This document shows positions 31,793 through 34,342 of a stretch of 34,342 nt of DNA, piece after piece. The notes beneath the pieces were generated by a model. The model saw only the letters and a list, made by a program, of their open reading frames with translations. It was not told the DNA's origin and made no database searches. This stretch comes from DATLNF01 sp046590575. GTDB taxonomy: Bacteria > Actinomycetota > Actinomycetes > BP-191. The first letter of the stretch is position 1; every line of letters starts with the position of its first letter. The DNA is taken from the NCBI GenBank assembly GCA_046590575.1, contig JBKJUS010000032.1:1-34342 (forward strand). Direction: 5' to 3'. Both the position numbers and the translations under genes were made by a program.

Positions 31793-31804
31793 CTCCGCAG
31801 CCTA
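31793..31804 (-). promoter_or_regulatory. Leaderless promoter -10 element overlapping the upstream stop codon
   Basis: On the minus strand TAGGCT (31804-31799) is followed by 6 bases and the ATG at 31792. The TAG is also the stop codon of the esterase gene. The same dual use of a TAG stop as the start of a TANNNT box occurs at 26559 on the other strand. A GCGGAG just before the ATG is too close to act as a ribosome binding site. Confidence 0.4.
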
Positions 31805-32839
31805 CGCGCCGACGCCGTTCATCCGGCGTACAGCGCCGACGACCTCGGTGAGGTAGGCAACCGCGACATCGGGCGTCATCAGCGCGTGCGTCATGTGGAA
31901 CTCGGAAAGCGTCGTCGGCACCCCGGCATCCTGCAACCTTCGGGCATAGGCGACGCCCTCGTCGTGCAGCGGGTCGAGCTCAGCGACGAACACGTGGGCC
32001 GGCGGCAGGCCGGACAGATCTGACGCGTGCAGCGGAGAGATCAGCGGGTCGGTCCGATCGGCGTCCGGCGCCAAGTAGAGACTCCACGCCGATGTGACGC
32101 CCTCAGCAGTCAGGTCGAAACCCGCGGCGAGAGGGCTCGACACAGACATAGACATCGTCGCGTCCGTCGTCGGCACCATCAGCACCTGACCTCGAATGGC
32201 CGGGCCCGACCGATCCCGAGCAAGCCGCGACACTCCGGCGGCGAGGTTGCCGCCGGCACTCGGTCCTCCGACCGTCAGCCGCTCCGCATCGACGCCGAGC
32301 TCGGCCGCATGGGCGGCGACCCATGCCGTGGCCGCGTAGCAGTCCTCGAGCGGCCCCGGGAACTTGTGTTCCGGCGCTTGACGGTAGTCGACGTTGACGA
32401 GGACAACACCCATCTGAGAGCAGAGCATCCGGCAGCCGCCATCGGCCTCGTCCATCTCGGAGTCCTCACCTCCGATCCAGAATCCGCCACCGTGGAACAT
32501 CACGAAAGCGGGGAAGGGAGCGTTGCCGATCGGGGTGTAGATCCGCGCCCCGATCGACCCACCGTCCACCGGTATCGACACCGCGTGCACCGCGCTCACT
32601 TCGGCGACCGGCGGCGCCGGATCGCCGGCGGTCTGAGCAGCCCGCTCCCGATGCTCCCGACCGAATCTCATGTGCTCGGCCCGCGCGGCGGCCACCTCAG
32701 CCAACCACTCGGTGCGTGACTGGCCCGGTGCCGGCCACGGCGCAGGGAGCGGAGGTGACTTCAGGGCGACGACGACGTCGACGAGGTCTTGCAGGGCTGG
32801 ATCAACGTGTGGTCGAGCGCCCGGCAGCGCGGCAGTCAC
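31802..32839 (-). CDS. Alpha/beta hydrolase, hormone-sensitive lipase family (esterase)
   Basis: This 345-residue protein has the HSL family motif HGGGFW (116-121, oxyanion hole), the nucleophile Ser194 in GGPSAGGN, Asp289 in ELDPLHDEG and His318 in FHMTHALM. The DYRQAPEHKFPGPLEDCYAA segment is also characteristic. There is no signal peptide. It hydrolyses short acyl esters. Its GTG start overlaps the rhaI stop by GTGA, so it belongs to the rhamnose operon and may deacylate rhamnosides or their breakdown products; that link is inference. Confidence 0.87.
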   Translation of the reverse strand: MTAALPGARPHVDPALQDLVDVVVALKSPPLPAPWPAPGQSRTEWLAEVAAARAEHMRFGREHRERAAQTAGDPAPPVAEVSAVHAVSIPVDGGSIGARIYTPIGNAPFPAFVMFHGGGFWIGGEDSEMDEADGGCRMLCSQMGVVLVNVDYRQAPEHKFPGPLEDCYAATAWVAAHAAELGVDAERLTVGGPSAGGNLAAGVSRLARDRSGPAIRGQVLMVPTTDATMSMSVSSPLAAGFDLTAEGVTSAWSLYLAPDADRTDPLISPLHASDLSGLPPAHVFVAELDPLHDEGVAYARRLQDAGVPTTLSEFHMTHALMTPDVAVAYLTEVVGAVRRMNGVGA

Positions 32840-34116
32840 AGGCCGGTGCTCGTGGTGCGCTCGCCGCGCTCGGCGACTGCAGCCTGGCGGTAGCGCAAGG
32901 TCCGGTACGCCGACAGCGGGTCGAGAGCGGCGTCGTTGCGCCGACGAGCTTCGGCGACCAGGGGTCGGACGTCGGAACGGAACGCCGCATGCAGCACCTC
33001 GGCAGCCAGCGCCGCGTCGTTGTCCTCCTGCGCCTGCGCGAGAGCAGCCCGATCAACGAGCAGCGCCTGGGCCACTGCGACTTGCAGGGCATCAGTGGAC
33101 TGGATGAGGTCTTCGAGCGGGTCCTTGACGTTGTGGCTGGCGTCGATCATGTAGGCCAGGTCGGGCATCGCACCCTGACCGAGGTGCACCAGCTCAAGCA
33201 CGATCAGGAAGAGCTGGTACGGGTGGATCGAGCCGACGGTGAGGTCGTCGTCGCCGTACTTCGAGTCGTTGAAGTGAAAGCCCCCAAGCCGCCCGACCAT
33301 GCCAAGGCGGCTCACCACCTGTTCGATGTTGGCGTTGGGCAGGTGATGACCGAGGTCGACGAGACACTTGGCCCGCTCTCCCGTCGCCTGGGCCAGCAGC
33401 AGCGACGAGCCCCAGTCGTTGTTCACCGAGGAGTAGAACGCGGGCTCGAACGGCTTGTGCTCGGTGAACAGCGTCCAGTCCTCCGGCAACGTGGCGTAGA
33501 TCTCGGCGAGACCGTCTGCCACCCGCTCGAACTGACCACGCAGGCTGGCCTGGCCGGGGTGGTTGCTTCCGTCGGGCAGCCAGACCGTCAGCGCGGTCGA
33601 GCCCAGCGCCCGGCCGAGCTCGACGACGTAGCGGTTGTGCTCTACCGCTGCCTTGCGGACCTGCCCGTCCGTGCTGGCCAGACTTCCGAACTTGTAGCTG
33701 ATCGCGCCGTCGCCGGTCGTCGAAGGGTTGTTCTGGAACGTGTTGGAGTTCATCGCGTCGAACCCGATGCCGCGTTCGGCGGCGTAGCGGCGCAGCGCCG
33801 CAGGATCCTTCGGGTCGTCCCATGGCACATGCAGGCTGATCGTCCGGTTGGCACCGGTCAGCGCGTGCAGCGCGGCAACGTCGTCGATCTTCTCCTCGGT
33901 CGTACCTGGTTCCCCCCCGCCCGGGAACCGACCGAAGCGGGTGCTGCCCGTACCGACGGCCCACGACGGCGCAGCGACGCTGAATCCCTGCAGCCCCACA
34001 ATGACGGACTCCGCTCGAGCGCCGAGCCGGTCGCTCAGGTGCGCCAGGTCCGACTCGTGACGGGGCAGCGCCGCAGCGCCGGCCTCCTGGATACGGCTCG
34101 GCTCGAGCTGAGGCAC
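32836..34116 (-). CDS. rhaI: L-rhamnose isomerase RhaI (Pseudomonas stutzeri type)
   Basis: This 426-residue TIM-barrel enzyme converts L-rhamnose to L-rhamnulose. It resembles the RhaI type (not RhaA): FGRFPGGGEPGTTEEKIDD, SLHVPWDDP, GFDAMNSNTFQ, TVWLPDGSNHPGQ, FTEHKPFEPAFYSSVNNDWG, LVDLGHHLPNANIEQ, GGFHFNDSKYGDDDL and MIDASHNVKDPLEDL. The Glu of TEHK, Asp of VDLGHH, His of FHFND and Asp of DDDL correspond to the two metal sites. GTG at 34116 has AGGAG 8 nt upstream, formed partly by the stop region of the upstream gene. The stop overlaps the esterase start. Together with RhaB and the aldolase it makes a complete upper rhamnose pathway. Confidence 0.93.
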   Translation of the reverse strand: MPQLEPSRIQEAGAAALPRHESDLAHLSDRLGARAESVIVGLQGFSVAAPSWAVGTGSTRFGRFPGGGEPGTTEEKIDDVAALHALTGANRTISLHVPWDDPKDPAALRRYAAERGIGFDAMNSNTFQNNPSTTGDGAISYKFGSLASTDGQVRKAAVEHNRYVVELGRALGSTALTVWLPDGSNHPGQASLRGQFERVADGLAEIYATLPEDWTLFTEHKPFEPAFYSSVNNDWGSSLLLAQATGERAKCLVDLGHHLPNANIEQVVSRLGMVGRLGGFHFNDSKYGDDDLTVGSIHPYQLFLIVLELVHLGQGAMPDLAYMIDASHNVKDPLEDLIQSTDALQVAVAQALLVDRAALAQAQEDNDAALAAEVLHAAFRSDVRPLVAEARRRNDAALDPLSAYRTLRYRQAAVAERGERTTSTGL

Positions 34117-34125
34117 GGCAGGCTC

Positions 34126-34342
34126 CTAGCGAAGGAATGCGACAGGTACGCCGCCGTCGACGGGGACCAAGGTCCCGGTGGTCAGGGACAAGTCCCCACC
34201 GGTGAGCGCGAAGACTGCCGCTGCCACGTGCTCCGGCAGCACCTCGCACTTGAGCAGGGTACGTGCCGCGTAGAACTCGCCCAGCTCTTCGACGGGTACG
34301 CCGTAGACCGCTGCGCGCTTGGCTCCCCAGCCGTTGGCGAAG
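34126..34342 (-). CDS. Bifunctional rhamnulose-1-phosphate aldolase / short-chain dehydrogenase, C-terminal part
   Basis: The last 71 codons of a gene entering from the right edge are present. The peptide starts FANGWGAKRAAVYGVPVEEL, continues EFYAARTLLKCEVLPEHVA and ends with FALTGGDLSLTTGTLVPVDG and GVPVAFLR. This is the C-terminus of the actinobacterial fusion of rhamnulose-1-phosphate aldolase with an SDR lactaldehyde dehydrogenase; the TGG-S-TTGT-PVDGG end is the SDR tail. It cleaves rhamnulose-1-phosphate to DHAP and L-lactaldehyde and oxidises the latter. The stop lies 9 nt before rhaI, so they form one operon. The aldolase domain is outside the window. Confidence 0.82.
   Translation of the reverse strand, partial: FANGWGAKRAAVYGVPVEELGEFYAARTLLKCEVLPEHVAAAVFALTGGDLSLTTGTLVPVDGGVPVAFLR

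Noticed and set aside
1..34342. CRISPR array, insertion sequence, prophage or defence island
   Set aside because: No tandem spaced repeats, transposase, integrase or phage-like genes were seen; all genes fit metabolic or export roles.

Overview
The window is GC-rich, densely coded chromosomal DNA from an actinomycete. Pointers are an F420-dependent nitroreductase-family (Ddn-like) protein, an Lsr2-type DNA-binding domain, corynebacterial-type GlgC/GlgA, a short mycobacterial-type ArgA, many GTG starts, many 4-nt ATGA/GTGA overlaps between genes, and several genes that look leaderless. I would not name a genus. There are no rRNA or tRNA genes, no CRISPR array and no intact mobile element.

Left part (1-9.7 kb): the 5' end of a dienelactone-hydrolase-like gene; a minus-strand export operon (membrane protein, two ABC-2 permeases, ATPase); a membrane-anchored DM13 protein; an Lsr2-domain protein; a Ddn-like protein; a secreted protein; a VOC protein with a possible 43-codon gene upstream; then YCII protein / alpha-methylacyl-CoA racemase / SDR dehydrogenase, which suggests branched or steroid acyl-CoA metabolism. 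Next comes a decayed LuxR-type regulator remnant and a perfect 14-bp inverted repeat.

Centre (9.7-20 kb): a VOC protein and argA diverge from an 18-bp shared promoter. argA continues into a SnoaL-like protein and an exported, LPXTG-tailed metallo-beta-lactamase-fold protein. A tightly overlapped sugar-storage operon follows: glgC, glgA, a 51-residue unknown protein, galT, galK and an M24-fold protein that has lost most metal ligands. It ends convergently against an acyl-CoA synthetase gene.

Right part (20-34.3 kb): a deoxysugar/plant-glycoside catabolic locus. The plus strand carries a CocE/S15-type hydrolase, a thioredoxin-like/2OG-Fe(II) oxygenase fusion, a GH106 alpha-L-rhamnosidase-like protein and an L-arabinose/L-fucose-isomerase-family protein. 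rhaB (minus) diverges from a GH127 beta-L-arabinofuranosidase-like gene (plus). The minus strand then carries rhamnulose-1-phosphate aldolase/dehydrogenase (partial), rhaI, an HSL-type esterase and a SnoaL-like protein. Together RhaI, RhaB and the aldolase/dehydrogenase form a phosphorylative L-rhamnose pathway. The glycosidases lack signal peptides, so the glycoside is probably cleaved inside the cell. No importer is visible in the window.

The most notable signals are a repeated leaderless-promoter geometry (TANNNT exactly 6 nt before the start codon at six genes), a bidirectional promoter with overlapping -10 elements, the oxygenase fusion translationally coupled to GH106, the metal-less M24 protein in the gal operon, the LPXTG metallo-hydrolase, and two small genes of under 60 codons.
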